Positions 24,201 through 39,200 of a stretch of 64,000 nt of DNA are shown piece after piece (position 1 is the first letter of the stretch; every line of letters starts with the position of its first letter). Origin of the DNA: Mercurialis annua (lineage: Eukaryota; Streptophyta; Magnoliopsida; Malpighiales; Euphorbiaceae); NCBI RefSeq assembly GCF_937616625.2, contig NC_065576.1, positions 32,948,628 to 33,012,627 of the forward strand, read 5' to 3'. The notes under the pieces were generated by a model, which saw only the letters and a list, made by a program, of their open reading frames with translations, did no database searches and was not told the origin of the DNA. Position numbers and translations under genes: made by a program.

Positions 24201-27200
24201 GTGATTTAAGTAAATAATTAAAGGTATAAAACATTTTAAAAGTAATAATATATTCAAAAGTAAAATGCAAATTTATAGTGACCGCTATTTTTCAAAATAA
24301 AATACCTCTCGTCGGCTCCATTAATTTCTTTAGTCCTCCGACCTGATAGCTTGACTAGTTGTCGGATCTAATTACAATTTGAAAAATCAATTACCAAATT
24401 ATTAAATTTTTAACTTTAGAATTGACTCTAGACAGACGTAAATAAAAATGTCTTTTACTTAAATCTATTTTCGATAATTATTTTTTTCTTTTAAATTTTT
24501 TATCTGTAAATTGTTGTAAACAATTTTACCACATAAATTATTAAGATTATCGTTGTAATCATCTAACGATAATTTAACTTTTTCCTCATTTTATAAACCT
24601 GAGAACTATAAACTTATTTTATAATTCACAATTTATATTCCATATATTTACCTTTTTATTTAATAAATTCAAAATTATATACCTTATAACAATTTTTTTT
24701 CTCAAATCCTTGAATATTATTATTATTATTATTATTTTATTTATTGAAAATAAAATTTTCTATTTCCGTAAAAAATATATAAACATACTAATTCCGCTCG
24801 TTGGATCACCCCCAGGCACATTGGACCTCGAGGCCCATGTGCCTGGGCCCCGCTTAGGGGGGCATATCTCACGCTGGTCACCAGATTCGGCATCATGTGA
24901 GCTACAAAAATTCCGACAATTTTCACATCATTTGTGGATGGTTCATAAACCTACGTGGTGGACTAGATTCATCTAAGAATTTTTCCAAAAAATGAACTAA
25001 ATTTGGTTCAATTTGTTATTATAGAAAAATTATAACGATTTATGAAAATTATTTATTTTAATCCTTCAACTTTTATTGTCTTAAAATCCTTTCTTTTTCG
25101 ATAAAATTTTCCGAATAGATTTCTAAAAATATATTGTGGATATATTATCCCGGAACTTATAAGCTATTATATTTTTATTTTACTTATTTTTTTTATTTTC
25201 CTTAATCCCAGTTAAATTTACTTTCCAAACAAAAATTACCAAATGAATTTCTCATGATCCAAATGTGCTTCCCAAAGTATTTAGATTCTCAATTTAAATT
25301 TAAATATCATTTTTTATAATTTCGATCGTCCAAATTGTGACACGTAACTTAATTTTAAAATCAAAAATTTCAAAATATTACATCTCTATATTTCCAAATC
25401 TCCTGAATAATGATAATCCACTAAGCTGTCCATAATTTCGAATAGCCCTTTTGCGGTATATGAGAAATCCACTAAAACACCAATCTGATATATTCAGACC
25501 AAACCCGAAAATGAACTGAATTTGGTTCAATTTGTTATTATAAAAAAATTGTATATTTATTTGAGTTGAGACTGATTTTTTTAAAGTTTTAAAATAATTT
25601 GAACCAAAATTATTGATCAAACTGAAAACCCGATCAAACCGACGGGTCCAGTTCAATTTCGAAAACTAAACTTTCGGTTCAGTTAGTTTTAGGCATCAAT
25701 TTTTTTTATTTAATTTTCAATTTAAACCGAACTAAAATTATCAAATATAACGGAAAAATCGACCAAAACGACCGATCCTTTTCAATTTAAAAAATTCAGA
25801 TTCTTAAAATTTTATTCAATTTTTAAAAAAGTATTTTTTTGACGGTTCGGTTTAAACTAATAATACACTTCTATGATTGTAAATCAATTTTAGTTTTATC
25901 TATTTTTTTTGTTAATATATAACATTAATAAATAAATTATGTTAATTTTTTTTAAATTTTTAGTTTTACTTTTATTTTATTTTTGAAAATCAATGTTTGA
26001 AAATATTTTTTCTAATAATTATATATTATTCATTTATTATTAAAATATTTACTTAATTCGATTTAATTATCATAGGAATGAGAAATTTTATTTGGCCTGC
26101 TATTAAATTTAAAGTCAAATCGCATACTAATCTTTTATGATTACATATTTCACATTTTAGGTTCTGTTAGAATGCCAGCAGCTCTTTGTGGTGTTGTGGG
26201 TTTCAAGCCAACATTTGGCCGTACACCTCATTCAGGGCAAGACACTGCGAGAATATTTTTCTATCTTTTTTCTTCATTTAATTTAATAATTTCTTAAATT
26301 ACTACATATTTTTATAGTCTTCTGAAAATATTTTTCTCAATTTTCTTCAGTGTTCTTCCTCTTAATTGGACGGTTGGGATGGTCGGAGTAATATCAGGCA
26401 CCATAGAGGATGCATTTATCATGTTTGTTTCTTCTTCTATTTTGTTTTCAAATTTTCTTTTGAACAAATCGCTATGAGACCTCTTACATATATTATAATT
26501 TATATTAAAGTTCCTCTTATTTAAAAATCAAGCGGCTTATTTTTTCATTTTTGTTTCCCTCAACTGTTTAGTCCCTCGGTTATTTTTGGTATTAGTCAAT
26601 GGAGTTAAAAGTTTATGGGGTAAATTAATTTTTAAATTTGAGGGACAAAATCGTTGAGATAAACAAAAATAAAGCACTAAATTGTTGAAAGAAACAAAAA
26701 TAGAGGACCGTCAAAATTCTGTTGACTCGGTTGACTTTACAATAAAAATGGACGAAAGAACTAAATCCTTGACGGAAACAAAAGTGAGGGACCGTACTGT
26801 TTGATTTTCAAATAAAAGAGGTTGTTAATTATAACAAATGTGAGAGGTCTCATTATAATTTGCTATTTTGGCTATTATAGCTGGAGTTAACAGTTTGTAG
26901 TGAAAAAAAAAACACTTACAAAATTATAATTATAATTAAACAATATAGACATAATATCTCATTATCCACTCACCTTTAAATTTTTTTTTAAAAAAAAATT
27001 TCGCACGCAACCGTTGCGTCATGTCATTTGTACAGCAAACCAATGATGCGTTAGACATGTGGAAAAATTAATGATAAAAAAATTAAACAATAATTAAAAA
27101 ATTCTCTATCGCAAATGCTTATTGACTTGTTGTAAATATGACATGGCACAACTAATGCATGGGATAAACACTCTTTTTTAATAACATCCCGACATTGTAA

Positions 27201-30200
27201 TTTTTCAACAACATTTTATTTCGCATTTTCGACTTTCAATTGTACATTGCAACATGAAACTGACCTCTTTTCACCTAAATAACAAAATAAATCCTTCATA
27301 TTTTACATATATATTAAATAGACATTAAAGTTATAAATAGTAAAAAAACTTGTTTTTTTTAATAAATTCAACAAATAACAATAATTGTTTTATTAAATAT
27401 AAATTAATTATTAATAATATTTAATATATCTCTGAATCTGCCGCCACCTTCTTTAATGAAATTATATTTTATACCATAAAAAAGGGTTTATGCAACTTAA
27501 AATTACGAGTATGGGGAAGGAGAGAACAAGTTAAGACAAAAAGATACATTCCAAATTTTTATAAAAATTTAAATCCGAAAAGACAGAAGACGGGTTTTAA
27601 TATTTGTAATAAAAACATTCCTATTGAAGCAATTGAAAATAACATTCCTGAAATAAAATTATTCTGCTAAAAAGCACGCAAAAATAAGCATTTTCAAATC
27701 TCCACATGATGCTTCTAATACTTTTTTTTTTCAAATTAAGCATTTTCAAATCTCTTACTTTTAGTCTCTTACTTAGGTGAAGAATATAAAAAAAAAATTC
27801 TAATTTATCATAAATCTAAAAACATAAATGAGGTTGTAAAAATTCCAAACTCATAACAAAATGCGAGACATCTGAGGTTTGTAAATCCAACAGTTGAGAG
27901 ACAATTCTTGGATAATTTTTGGTAACTCCATTTTTGGAGAGGAAAAAAAACCATATATAGGATTGAAAACATCAGAGATAAAAATATTAAAACTGATAAT
28001 ATATATTAAAATGTCATTTATCTATTATAAAAAAGGAGATTAAAGAATGGGGGGGTAATTTTGGCCATTTATTTTTGGCAAAAATCTTTCGGTGCTAGTT
28101 AAGTTTTAAGTTTGGCCAAATCACATCGCGCACCAAATCACCTCCTGCGATGCCGATTAAGTTTTAATTAGCATTTAAAAAAGAGCGAGAAAAAAAAGGT
28201 GAAAAAAACAGTGGTAAGCAATTATTCATATTCATAATACATGACTATATTTTAGTGAAATAACATGTATGTGTTAAAATTTTGATATAATTTTTTTTAA
28301 TTTTTTTTATGAATAATATGTATATTAAAGGCCACAAAAAGTGGCAAAAGACCTTAACTTTTGTAAATTAGGTTTTGATATCTCGATTTAAAATTAGAAT
28401 AAGCTATATGTTCATTTCCTGATTTTTATTTTTATCCATGTTCTTAGTTATGCAGCTATTAGTTATCAACTTCCATCGCAAGAATTGTCTGCTATTCCCC
28501 CGGTGAGAACTTAAACTTTTTACTCATCTTAAGAATTTGGAGTGTCCCCGATATAGCAATATAGTTGATGAAATAATGGCCAAATGTATAAATTGGACAT
28601 TCATGCTTAGTTCGATTTTAAATTTGAACTCTAATAAGTTTTTTTTCCGATGGAAGTACCTAATATTATAAAAAAAATTATATCGGACCTTCCAAACATA
28701 AAATGCTACATGTTCGTTAGTTATTGGCGAACTCAGTGCTAACATATTAGGTTCGATGATTCACATTGGCCAGTCAGTTACGGACATGTGGCATTTTAGG
28801 CTCTGAGGGTCGGCTGCGAATTTTTTTAATAACGTTAAATACCTCCATAAAAAAAAGTTCACTAGGGTCTAAATTCAAAAACGAACAAACATGAGGGTCT
28901 AATATGTACATTTAGCTATGAAATAATTTATCGACTTTTGTTAAAAAGGTCTAAAATAAATTTCCTCATAAATTAGCAAGTTCAAAAACAATTAAAATTA
29001 AATAAAAAAATGGTTTGAGTATTATGTTCATCTTGCAAAAATAAAAAATAAAATTATTAAAAACTGCATTGAATTTTTTTTATTATTATGTATTTTTATT
29101 TATATATTTATTTAGGAATAATATAAGAGTGATTATTATTTATTATTCATTTTATATATTTATTATCATTTCAATAACTGCATCTTAAAATTCATAGATT
29201 AAAATTGGATTCGATATTTATATATTTTAGTAGAGTACTTAATTTTTAATGTAAACTAAAAAAAATTGTGAAAACTGTACAATGTAATCTCTATAGATTA
29301 ATATAGTTGTGGGCATACCATATTTATTATTTTATAGGACTATTAAATTATCTATAAATTACCAGTTCATTAATTTATTGAGTAAAAATTAAAATAAAAA
29401 GTATAATAGATGTGTGTCAAATAATTTAAACATAAATTTATAATATTATTTTCTCTAATATATTAATATAAAATTGTAATTGTTACTTATTAATTTATTT
29501 TCCTTACTTATTATTTTAAATAATATTTAAGAAGATACAATCAAAGATTTAGTTTGCCATAATAGAATGAATATCTACTATCTTTTAGATTATTTCCAAT
29601 AAAAATAAATCAACTTTAGAAATATTGACTTCTAAACATAACTATCAAGATCAACCAATTTTCTTTTTGATGAATAGTTTGTATATAAATGATGATGAAG
29701 TTGAAATAACGCCACATATTTTAAAAATAAATTTAAATTGAAAATTATATATAATTATCAACAATTTTAAAATTAATGGATCAAATTGTTGTAATTTTTT
29801 AATTTGATAAAAAAATGGATATGTAAAATTATTTCTCTATTTTATAGATATTATTCTCAAATTGTAATAAATTCTTTTATTTATTATTTTTAAAATAAAT
29901 CAAAACATATTTAAGAATTCTAGAATATGATCGGATTCTTAAAAAAAAAAGAGTTCTAGGATATGGTCAGCTTAATTTCTTAAATTATTAATTTAATTTA
30001 TTAAAGTTTAGATTAAGACGTAATAAATATAAAAGTTATTAATTTTTTAAAATTAATTTATAAAAGTCAGATAATTTTAAAGCAAATTGATTTTAAATAT
30101 CATATTTATGACCAAATTGACTGACATTTCACTAAATAAATTTATGATTTTAGCTTTTAAGTGCTAATTTAATCATAACTATATTTTTAATAAAACTAAA

Positions 30201-33200
30201 AAGATAATTGAGTAAATTACTTTGACTAGACCGTAATTTGAGGTACGGCACAGTTTAATTAAAAAAAAATTAAAATATCATACTATGAAGATATACATTA
30301 AAAATATATTTTTATAAGATCTAATGTTTTAAAAACACCTGACCTTTTATTCTCTTTTCAGTCCTATTTTGACATTGAAAACTGATTAGTCTTATCCTAT
30401 TTTATATTTTTTCGTTTCAATTGTACCTTTAAGCATTAAATTGACATTTTTTATTTGGTTCTTGAAAAAAGGTCAATTTAATGTAAAAATTCAAACTAAA
30501 GGACTTTTTGAACTTTTTTCAAATGAAAAAAAAAATCAATTTAATGCTTAAGAGTACAATTGAAACGAGAAATATAAAATAGGATAAAATTGACCAGTTT
30601 TTAGCATCAGGGTAGTATTAAAAAAGACTAAATTATCGGATATTTTTAACACATGAAGCCTTTTTAGAAATTTCATATAAGGTATCTTTTATAGAATAAA
30701 TTAATTAAAATATTTTAGAGATAATTTTTTTGAAGAAGTTTGAGGTAGGGCCAAGGCACAACCTGGCCCTACTCTAGCTTCGTCTCTAGACCCTGAGGTA
30801 CATTTTAAGTAACAGTTTGAAATTTTTTATTTTAAAAATTTATTAAATGGTTCTTCAGTTTTAATTCCGTTAACTATTAGGTCCCTTCATTAATTTTGAT
30901 ATTTGCTTTCAAACGATTTGATACCTAATTTTTAATTTCGTGAACGATTTGATACATCACTTTTAATTTTATCAAACGATTTGGTACATCTATTTTAGTT
31001 CTGTTAAAAGTTTTAGTCCCTCAAATTAATAGAGTGGCTTAATAGTTAACAAAATTAAAATGGAAGAACCATTAAGTAGATTTTTGAACAAGAGATAGCA
31101 AACTGTTAATTATGGTATAACTCAGTGACCTTAACGTAATTTGCTCTAGATAATTTAACTTTTTTTATAAATTTTTTTCAATTAAAGATTATTTATTATT
31201 AAAATAAATTAAAAAATTAAAAAATATTTTATTTTCATTATTTTCATTATTTATCTTTTTTAGTTATGCTCGGATATAATTAAACACGTAAAATTAATGA
31301 TCAAATTATTTATAATTATAAATTGATAATAATATTTTGCCTCATATATATCAATTTATCATCACCGCTATTTACAAAGTAAACTTTTAGTTTTTACCTT
31401 GATTGGCAGCCAAAGCTGTATTTTCCAATATTGAATTCTACAAGTCCAATTACAAACGTCACTCTGGCAAGATATGGAGAGGTTAGCGATATATTTTGTC
31501 TTTCTATATATATTATCTTATTAGATTAATTGTATTTTTGACGTTTGAATTACTTTAAATCGATTAAGTCTGTCTGTTACTAAAGTCTGTTACTATAAAT
31601 ATATATATATATATATTGATCATAAAGGATGCATGAAGCATTACAAATTAGAGGTGGCCACGGTTCATAACCCGGCGGTTTCGGTTCGAAACCGCCGGAT
31701 CACGGTTCAAGAAAAAGTTGAACCGGTCCGGAACCGTCTAAGAGACGGTTCCATGACGGTTTGGAACCGGACGGTTCCGATTTAGGACGGTTAAAAAAAA
31801 TTAAAATTTAATTACTAAAAAATGTAATTTAACAATAAAATAACTCACGGAGATAATATTACAAGAAAATAAATTCTTTTTTCTTTTAAATTAAAATATT
31901 AATAAAAAATTTAACTAAAACAAATATAACATATATTTTATTGAAAAAGTAAATATATTATATGATAAAAATATAATATATATATATTAAAAATATACAA
32001 TATATATTTTTTTATCAACGGGTCGACCTTTAAACCGCCGGTTCCGACCTGGAACCGCCGGTTCACGGTTCAACAAATATGAAACCGGCCCGGAACCGCC
32101 CTTTATACGTTTCCGGACCGGTTTTAGTCCGGTTCCGGGTTTGACCGGGCCGGTTCCAGGCCGGGTCACGGGCTGACCCGGCCCATGGCCACCTCTATTA
32201 CAAATGAAACATTATTACGTCTAAACCTTATTTACGTCTAAGCACTACATCAACACATAACACATCCCTCCTTGGTTGATCCATCTTTGATCCTCTATCA
32301 TACTACAACCTTATTTATGTTCTACTGCAATTATGGGCTCATTTCCCTTTTTGCTGTCATGAACTCATATACCTGAAAAATGGTTTACAGGTTTACCAAT
32401 AGTACAAAACATAATGCATTTTATATTATTTCAAATCATTCAAAAAGATCCCCAAAGACTAGAAAATCATGTTCTTTAGTACCCCATAATCATTTATCAT
32501 AAAGTTTTGGATACACCAATATCTATTATGTACCCAAACTTTCCTTACATAATCAAGATGAACGCATACCATTTTCATAATCAAGATTACAAATAAGATA
32601 AGTGTTATCTATTTTCATTTCTATGAGGATCAAATAAGATTTGACATGCAACTAAATATGAAAATAGGATATTAAAATTTGTAAATCACTAAACTTTTTT
32701 CAAATTACAAAAACGTCACTAAACAAATTTTTCTTACCAAATGGTCCTTAAACTATACCTTTTGTTACAAAAATGTTTCTGCTGTTATAAAAAGAACACT
32801 AAACTTTTCGTGAATTATAAAAAAAAAAAATTGGGTTATACCTTTTATTATAAAAAGATCACTGAACTATGTTCCTTTTTGAAATTTGACTTGCCACGTA
32901 AGCAAAAATGTTGTATTTTCACATGAAAACGGTACGTTTTATATGGGTGAACTATTTTGTAATAAAAGATATAGTTCAATGACCATTTTATAAGAAAAGT
33001 TTGTTTAGTGACCTTTATATAATTTGGAAAAAAATTGGTGATCTACAAAGTTTAATTCCATGAAGATAACTTTATAAGAAGATCTTAATATATTAGGTAA
33101 TGGTAGTTTTCTATAAGAACTTCCACCATTTCAAGCTACTAGTTGCTCCAAACATTGAGAGCTGAAAATTCATTTACAAAACCAATCTATGTCCACTTGT

Positions 33201-36200
33201 AATAAGATAACTTTCGTTTTCTCATAATTCTACCTAACCAAATCACATTCAACCGTTCTTGCAAAGGGAATATTTGAAACGCATTCTACATAAGCTAGAA
33301 TAAAATTTGCCTAAATCTTGGCTTTATCTCTTTGTCCATATGCATCCATTAGAATACTCACATTTGAGTTGAGATCTAAAGGGTGGCTGATTGTTCTAAA
33401 TGTTCTTTCTCCAGGAACCCATGCATTATGCATAAGAATAAATAGAGATTTGATGGCCATTACATATTTTCCACCTAATACTACCAATCAACACCTTTCT
33501 TCCCCACATAACGATATCCATGTGTAGGAAGCCATTTTTGGGCTAATATCATTAAGAAAAGTACCATATTTGAAATATCTCTTCATGTAAATCTTTTTTT
33601 TTATGAATAATATATATTAGACCACAAGAAGTGGCAAGCCAGTTCAAAGTTTTCGCACAAAAATGACACACTTAAGGTGGCTCACTATAGGCTACGACTA
33701 AGAGAAAGCTAAAAAGAAGATCACGGTCCAGAGAAAAGAATACAATAAGGATTCTAAAAGAAATCCAAACTTGAAAAAGAAAAATCCCTATTACAATGTT
33801 TGTAAAGAAAAACTGCCTTAGAAAAAACAATTAAATAGCACAAGAAACCATAGAATCCTCGTTGCGACACTTCCAAATATCCCATACCACAAGAAACCAT
33901 AGAATCCTCCATAAATTCCATTGAGGACCTCTAGGAATAATAAACTGTCATTGTACCATAAAATCAAAAAAAGTAGATACCACATTAAGTTTTTGCAATA
34001 TATCGCACCAAATGCCTCTAGCAAAAGAACAATGAATAAAGATGTGGTTTTGAGTTTCCATTAACCCACCTAGAATGCATAAGGAGTTATCAATCGTTAT
34101 AATTGAGCGACGAGCCAAAAACTCCAACGAAGGGACTCTATGGTGCAAAGCTAATCAAATAAAAAACTTGACTCGTGGTGGCGCTTTTGATTTCCACACT
34201 TCTGAAAACATGTTCACAGTTACCTCGCTAGCGGCTGCCTCAACACGTCTTCCTGCTATACTAAAATTAGGCGGACCAGCTGCAACACTTGAAGAAGGAT
34301 TGCTGGACTCAGCAATAGCAGCACGGCCATGAACAAAAGTAGCGTCTTCCATGAAAGCAGCAGTAGGGACAACAGCTCGGCCAGGAACAACAGCAGCAGC
34401 AGGTCGAATTTGAACAGCAGAAGCAGCATATGAGTTCTGGTCAGAGACAGCAGCAGGTCGGAGTTGAACAACAAAAACAGTAGATGAGTTCCGGTAAGAG
34501 ACATCAGCAACAGTTGTCCAAAAATGTCGGTCAGAAATAGGCAAAACATTGACAGCAGAATTATGTCCTCCAAAGGAGACATTCCCGGCACAGTGGCAGC
34601 TTCAAATAAAATTCCCAGCAGCTTGAACACCTCCTTCCATATTATTAACAGCAGATAAGGCCCTACAAAAAGAAGATGGCGTATACACTCCCGACTTGCC
34701 ATTCCACGAAACTATGTCAATTTGATCCACACGACAGGAAATCATGTTAAAAAGAGATAATAAATTATTATACAATAATAACTCATCACTTCTCAAACGC
34801 CACCTCTAATGTCATCCCTCCCGCCAAATAACACTAATAGTAATTTGCTTTTGATTCGAAAGTTTAAAGAACCGAGGAAACAAAATATTTGTCGTAACAA
34901 TACCGCTCCAATTGTCATTCTGAAGAGAAATTGAAGTGCTTCTCCAACATTATAACTCAAATTAGTAATTACAACACCCCAAGCACGTTTATCATCACAA
35001 CAAGCTTTCTTAATGCCTTTGCATATAAAGGACATTTTCTTAATATCACCATTTATTAAAGAATTCCAATCCACAATATTGCAACAACTTGAAACAATAT
35101 TGAACCAAAGAGAGGCTCTATTGTTAATTCTCACTTTCCAAACCCATTAAAAAAAAGACTCTGGTTTCTAGTTTTTAAATTATAGATGCCCAAATTGCCA
35201 CTCTGAAATTCATAACAAATTACTTTCCAAGAAACGTTACTCAACACTCGAGAGGAAATATCACACTTCCATAAAAAACGCATCATATACGACTCAAGCT
35301 GATTCTGAACTGAGCCAGGCATTTTAAACAAAGACATGAAATAAACCAGAACGCTAAAGAGAACCGATTTAATGAGAACTAACTGTCCTGCAGAAGAAAG
35401 CAGAGAGCCCTTCCACAAAGCCATGCGAGATTTGAAGCGTTCAACCACGGAGTCCCAAGAACGAGCATAGAGCTTTCTATTCGACAAAGGCAAACCCAGG
35501 TATTTGATAGGAAAAAAATCAATTTTGCACCCAACTACTTGTGCCGCAACTAACAAATCAGCCTCAGGTACATTTATTCCCATAATAGAAATTTTATGAT
35601 AATTAATTGTCAACCTAGAGATCAACTCAAAACAGCAAAGTATCCAAGGCAAGTTCCTAAGCTGTTCAATATCATATGGAAGATAAAGAATGGTGTCATA
35701 TGCAAACTACAGTAAAGAGATGGGATCATGATCATCTGAGAAAGAAAAACCCTTAGTAAACCCAAGCTCCTATGATTTACTCAGTAAACGTTTCAGAACT
35801 TCCACAACAATGAGAAATAGATAGCAAAATTGGGTCACCTTGATGCACACCTCTCTTAAGCGGAATAGGATCAAGAGGACTGCCGTTAACTAGCACCGCC
35901 GTAGTTGGTGTAGACAAACCACATGATATCCACTCAATCCACTTAGCTGGAGAATTCGTACATCGCATAATCGAGAACAGATACTCCCAGACTATACTGT
36001 CAAATGCCTTATGAAAGTCAAGCTTTAGACCAAGTAATTTTTCCTTCCTCCTAATAGAAATATGAATTAATTCATTTGCTATCATAAAACACTCTAGAAT
36101 TCTTCGACCCTTTAGGAAAGCATGGTGATTATCCGAGATCACAGATGAAAGCATAAACGCTAGCCTTCGAGAAAGCACCTTAGAAAAGTAACTTGTAGAT

Positions 36201-39200
36201 GCCATTGACTAAGCTAATAGGACGGTATACTTTATATTAGCCGAACCTGCTACCTTAGGAATCAACACCATAAAAGAAGAATTAATACCTCTGGGCAAGA
36301 TATTAAATCTATGAAAATTCAAAAACAACTCCATAATAGCATTCTTCATCGCAAGCCAAGCTTTCCTATAGAAATAAAAATTAAAACCATCTAGGCTTGG
36401 CGCTTTCTTAACTCCACAAGAACAGAGAGCATTGAAAATTTCAGCCTCCTCAAACAACTTAACCGGCGAATCTGCCTGCAGATTACTGATCTAGCAAAGT
36501 TAAGGCCTGAAATATCAAAGTCCACCCCCACCTGCCGACTATAAAGCTTACTATATAATTCTCTGATGTGAAGACAAATATCCTTAGGTTTTGAAAAATA
36601 GTACCTTCCACTACCACTGAAGAAATATAGTTGTTTTTATAATGGCTAGAAGCTATGATGTGAAAAAATTTAGTGTTCTTGTCCCCCTCCAAGTTCCACT
36701 TTACTCTGGATTTCTGAATCCAAAGAGATCCAGTTTCTCTTTTCAGCCTCCCATAATGAAACTTTTAGGTTGCTCAATTCGGTATTCTCTACCTCTAACA
36801 AAATTCTCAACTCTGCTGCTAAATCCTTAACCTGAATCTTCTAAGAGAGATCCTGAATAATCTTATTCTGATCCCCAAAGACCTCAGAGTTCCAACATTG
36901 AATTGTATGCCGAAGGTCCTTTAGTCTCTGAATAAGATTTGGGGAGTTGCCGCAAGCTACATCCCAGCTGTTCTTCACAAAGTCACCAAACTCACTATGA
37001 TCCCACCACGCATCCACCGAGCGGAAAGGCTTTGGACCCTAATCAAAACCATTTACAAAGCGAAAACAAATCAGAACATGGTCTGATTGACCATTAGGAA
37101 GTGCAGTTAATGAAATGTTTAGCCAAAGAGTACATGCGGTTGCCGGAACCAAGCATCTGTCAATTCTTGATTTAGAAACTGAGTTCTGCCAAGTGAAAAG
37201 CCTTTCATGTAAGGGTAAGTCCAATAACTCCGAATTATTTACAAAATCTCGAAGTGCCAACATAGAAGCCTTATAGCCCGAACCATTCCATCTCTCCTCT
37301 AGAATCATAGTTTCATTAAAATCTCCACTAACAAAAACATTGCTCACAAACCCAACTGCAAGTAAACTCAACTCATGCCAAAATAATAACCTTTCTGAAG
37401 CCAAGTTGCTAGCATAAATAAGGATGTGACGATAGTAGGCATTATTATGAACAGAATCCAAACAAATCCATCTCGCACCGATACTGAAACATTACTCAGC
37501 AAAATAGTATTTCAAATAAGAAGTAAACCACTCGAAGCTCCAATAGATGGAACCCAATCAAATGAAAAATCCAAGTTAGGCCAAAGGTTTTTAACAAAAA
37601 AATTATCAACAATTTCCTTTTTCGACTCCACCAAACCAATAAACGCTAAGTTATTAGAAGAAACTATCTTTTTAATGAATATATCTTTCCTGATATTCGG
37701 AAGCCCTCCTCTACAATTCCAGGAAATAAAGATAAGAGGCATCGACATAAAAAATTAAAAAACCTCGATACAGCAGAGCTTAGACTTGCTGTAAATTATC
37801 ATACACTTTTTTAGCCAACTCCGACAATGTGGCTGCCTTGCATGTAGATTTCAAGTTGAATCAAGATCCTCTATCCTTATTTTGCAAGCAAGGCGTTGTT
37901 AAAGCATTTCGAGTCTCTAAAGCCCATTCCTTCTTGGCATTTTGGTTTTCACATCAATTTCCATCTTCTCATTGTATATTTCTTCATCCTTCTTTACTCC
38001 CCCCATAAGAATTTATTACATAAATTTTCAATACTACTCCCTCCGTCCTAATTGAGTTGTCCACTTTTCCTTTATCACACAGTTTAAGAAAAGCAATTAT
38101 TTTTTATGTGTTTTGTAAAATTTTCCTTACTTTTCTTGTCATACCCCTAATTAATGTAGGGTCCACTTACAATTTACTTTCAATTTACTTATTAGTGGAT
38201 TTTAAATAGGGGTAATATAGAAAATTAAGTGTAAATATTAGTTACTTTTTGAAAGTGGACAAGAGTTTTGGGACAAAAAAATTTCTCAAAGTGGACAACT
38301 CTATTGGGATGGAGGGAGTAGTAATTACGCTTATGAGAATGTTGAATCAATTTATATAATACGTAGGCATAGCTTGAATGATAACCTTAAGCAAGACTTG
38401 TTCGTCTTAACTGGAAAAAATGTTTGATTTCCATAAGCGAAGTTTTTTCCAAACCCCGTCTTTAATATATTAGAGGCTATCCTATTTTCTTCCTCCCACT
38501 ATAGATAGAAGCTCCAAATATCTCTTATGGAAATTTACAGTAGGAATTTAATGATCTATTGTTGTTGGTCCATCATATTTAGACCGATTCACTTTCTAAA
38601 AGATAGAGCCGACTTGTCAAAATATTTGCCATATCATGAAGCCTTGCCATAAACCTGCACCATTTCTTTGATACCCTTTACTTCATCAACATTTACATGT
38701 ACAAAAATTAGGCCAATTTCTATAAACATATATATGATACTTGGCAATTAACCCCAAAACCAACATTGTGTGACAAGTTTTCATCCACTACAAATTAATG
38801 AGGTTAGAGAGCCCTTATGCATAAATCAAGAACAAGTAAGGGGATAAAGGGCCTCGTACTTTAATCCCATGCTAGGTGTGACTTCACCCTCCACCATACT
38901 ATTAAGTAGGAAAGCAAAATTAACTAATTTAATGCAGTTCATGTTTTAGATATCGAAATTCTATTAACACCCATATTTACCATAATTGTCTCAATAAAAC
39001 ACCATTCACATGTGTAAGAATACTACGTACCCTTGAGAGTGGTTTTGGACTATGTATTTATAGGCTAGCGTGTGGGTCTCTCCTTACTTTAGCAATGTGG
39101 AATTTTATATGATTCCATCATTAACTCCCCCCCCCCCCCCCCAAATTGTACTCGTTTAGCACCCTTTCGGGTACTGCCGCCGTTTCATTTCCAATTTCTA

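Larger units (their letters stand above)
33585..37980 (-). mobile_element. LINE-1 copy 1 (L1-type), 5'-truncated inside ORF1
   Basis: Minus-strand order: end of ORF1 (about 37980-37770), endonuclease (37748-37039), RT (36690-35131), zinc-knuckle-like RT-associated domain (35130-33818), then a 3' tail with CCACTTCTTGTGG and an A-run near 33595. Comparison with the copy at 48.8-58 kb shows the 5' truncation. Many frameshifts and stops break ORF2, so it is inactive. Confidence 0.85.

Noticed and set aside
34155..34702. Ala/Leu-rich frames in the LINE C-terminal region as a host gene
   Set aside because: They lie within the LINE ORF2 between RT and the zinc domain and come from GCAGCA-rich linker DNA.
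38545..38570. Missing FAAH exon candidate (GGAATTTAATGATC, WFND-like)
   Set aside because: It lies in minus-strand LINE remnant, has a stop in the needed frame and no donor; the true WFND exon is at 45380.
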